DNA of 6,780 nt from Rugosibacter sp. (lineage in GTDB: Bacteria; Pseudomonadota; Gammaproteobacteria; Burkholderiales; Rhodocyclaceae): NCBI GenBank assembly GCA_023257495.1, contig JALRCC010000076.1, positions 1-6,780 of the forward strand. The letters run 5' to 3'. The notes under the pieces are model-generated. The model had not been told where the DNA came from and ran no database searches. It worked only from the letters and a program-made list of their open reading frames with translations. Position numbers and translations under genes: made by a program. Shown here one piece after another: positions 6,210-6,780 of the stretch; position 1 is the stretch's first letter; each line of letters opens with the position of its first letter.

Positions 6210-6780
6210 TCAAGCCCGCAAACGACCCGACACCTGCCGCGCAAGCTGGTCAATCACCGCCGTCACGGCCGCGTCGATCTGTTCATCGGTCAGTGTTGCC
6301 TCGTCGCTGTGCAAAGTCAGGCGTACCGCCAGGCTCTTTTCACCAGCGGCCAATGGGCCAACGGACTCGGCTTTGGGGCGGTAAATGTCAAACAGCACCG
6401 CATCGCGCAGCAAACCTTGGGTGGGCGCTGCATGAATGGCCGCCATCAATTGGCCGTGGGTGACCTGCTCGTTCACGATGACTGCGAGGTCGCGCTCCAC
6501 CGACTGGTGCTTGGCCACCGCCTGGGCCACAGGCACCACGCGGGCCGTCACGGCGTCGAGCGACAGCTCGAACACCACTGGCGCACTGGACAGCTCCCAG
6601 GCCTGACGCCAACGCGGGTGCAACTCGCCCACATGGCCAATCACCACACCGTCCAGCAGCACCTGGGCCGAGCGGCCGGGGTGCAGCGCGGGGTGTTCGG
6701 CGGCTGCAAAAGTCGCTTTGCGCGGGGCCAGCAGCTTTTCCACATCGGCCTTCACGTCGTAAAAATCAACGTTGCGGGCC
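6210..6780 (-). CDS. pheT: Phenylalanyl-tRNA synthetase beta subunit, C-terminal 189 residues (cut by window edge)
   Basis: The beta subunit of the alpha2-beta2 enzyme that charges tRNA-Phe in the cytoplasm. Only the 3' part is present; the frame is open to the window end and the first visible residues read ARNVDFYDVKADVEKLLA, matching the synthetase core segment before the last domain. HPALHPGRSAQVLLDG and IGHVGELHPRW follow, typical of the beta subunit. The last 90 or so residues form the anticodon-binding FDX-ACB domain: SVERDLAVIVNEQV, a central LFDIYRP, KSLAVRLTL, LTDEQIDAAVTAVI and the ending SGRLRA. The stop is TGA. Codons are strongly GC-ending. A GTG at 6753-6755 is an internal valine codon, not a start. 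ihfA follows in the same direction, the usual proteobacterial order. Confidence 0.95.
   Translation of the reverse strand, partial: ARNVDFYDVKADVEKLLAPRKATFAAAEHPALHPGRSAQVLLDGVVIGHVGELHPRWRQAWELSSAPVVFELSLDAVTARVVPVAQAVAKHQSVERDLAVIVNEQVTHGQLMAAIHAAPTQGLLRDAVLFDIYRPKAESVGPLAAGEKSLAVRLTLHSDEATLTDEQIDAAVTAVIDQLARQVSGRLRA

Noticed and set aside
5512..6463. Two overlapping plus-strand open frames of 166 and 170 codons across DUF1840, ihfA and the end of pheT
   Set aside because: They are antisense to three well-supported genes, are rich in Arg and Ser as mirror frames tend to be, and cross gene boundaries without any ribosome binding site.

Overview
The window is 6,780 bases of chromosomal housekeeping DNA from a Gram-negative bacterium, most probably a betaproteobacterium of the order Burkholderiales. 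This rests on remembered protein family character (isocitrate lyase, ClpA, an FAH-type cold-shock protein, IhfA, DUF1840) and on gene order, not on a search. All genes except the truncated pheT are complete. No mobile element, CRISPR array, tRNA, rRNA or toxin-like locus was seen.

Layout. On the minus strand from the left: aceA (isocitrate lyase, glyoxylate shunt); a 350-base gap holding the aceA promoter region and a strong terminator behind clpA; then clpA and clpS. The clpS stop and clpA start overlap in TGATG, and both genes appear to be driven from one promoter. A 317-base divergent intergenic region follows, with a G-rich repeat and a likely promoter plus long leader for a plus-strand cold-shock gene. 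The clpA-clpS-divergent csp order matches E. coli clpA-clpS-cspD. Next on the plus strand is a DUF192 protein with a signal peptide. It converges on a minus-strand group whose transcription order is pheT (3' part only), ihfA, then a DUF1840 gene.

How the genes fit together. ClpS is the adaptor that delivers N-degron substrates to the ClpA unfoldase, which works with ClpP (not in this window). The pheT-ihfA pair is a classic operon linking phenylalanyl-tRNA synthetase to integration host factor. aceA appears to be an independent unit with its own promoter and ribosome binding site.

Most notable point: base composition and codon choice change abruptly at about 4.5-4.7 kb. Left of it the DNA is about 50% GC with mixed third positions; right of it it is mostly 60-75% GC with GC-ending codons and only TGA stops. 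The step falls in the csp leader or the first part of the csp gene, one of the most conserved nucleotide stretches in the window. Either a homologous exchange or a metagenomic assembly chimera could produce this. I do not see a novel biological system; the csp leader architecture and the composition step are the items most worth checking.
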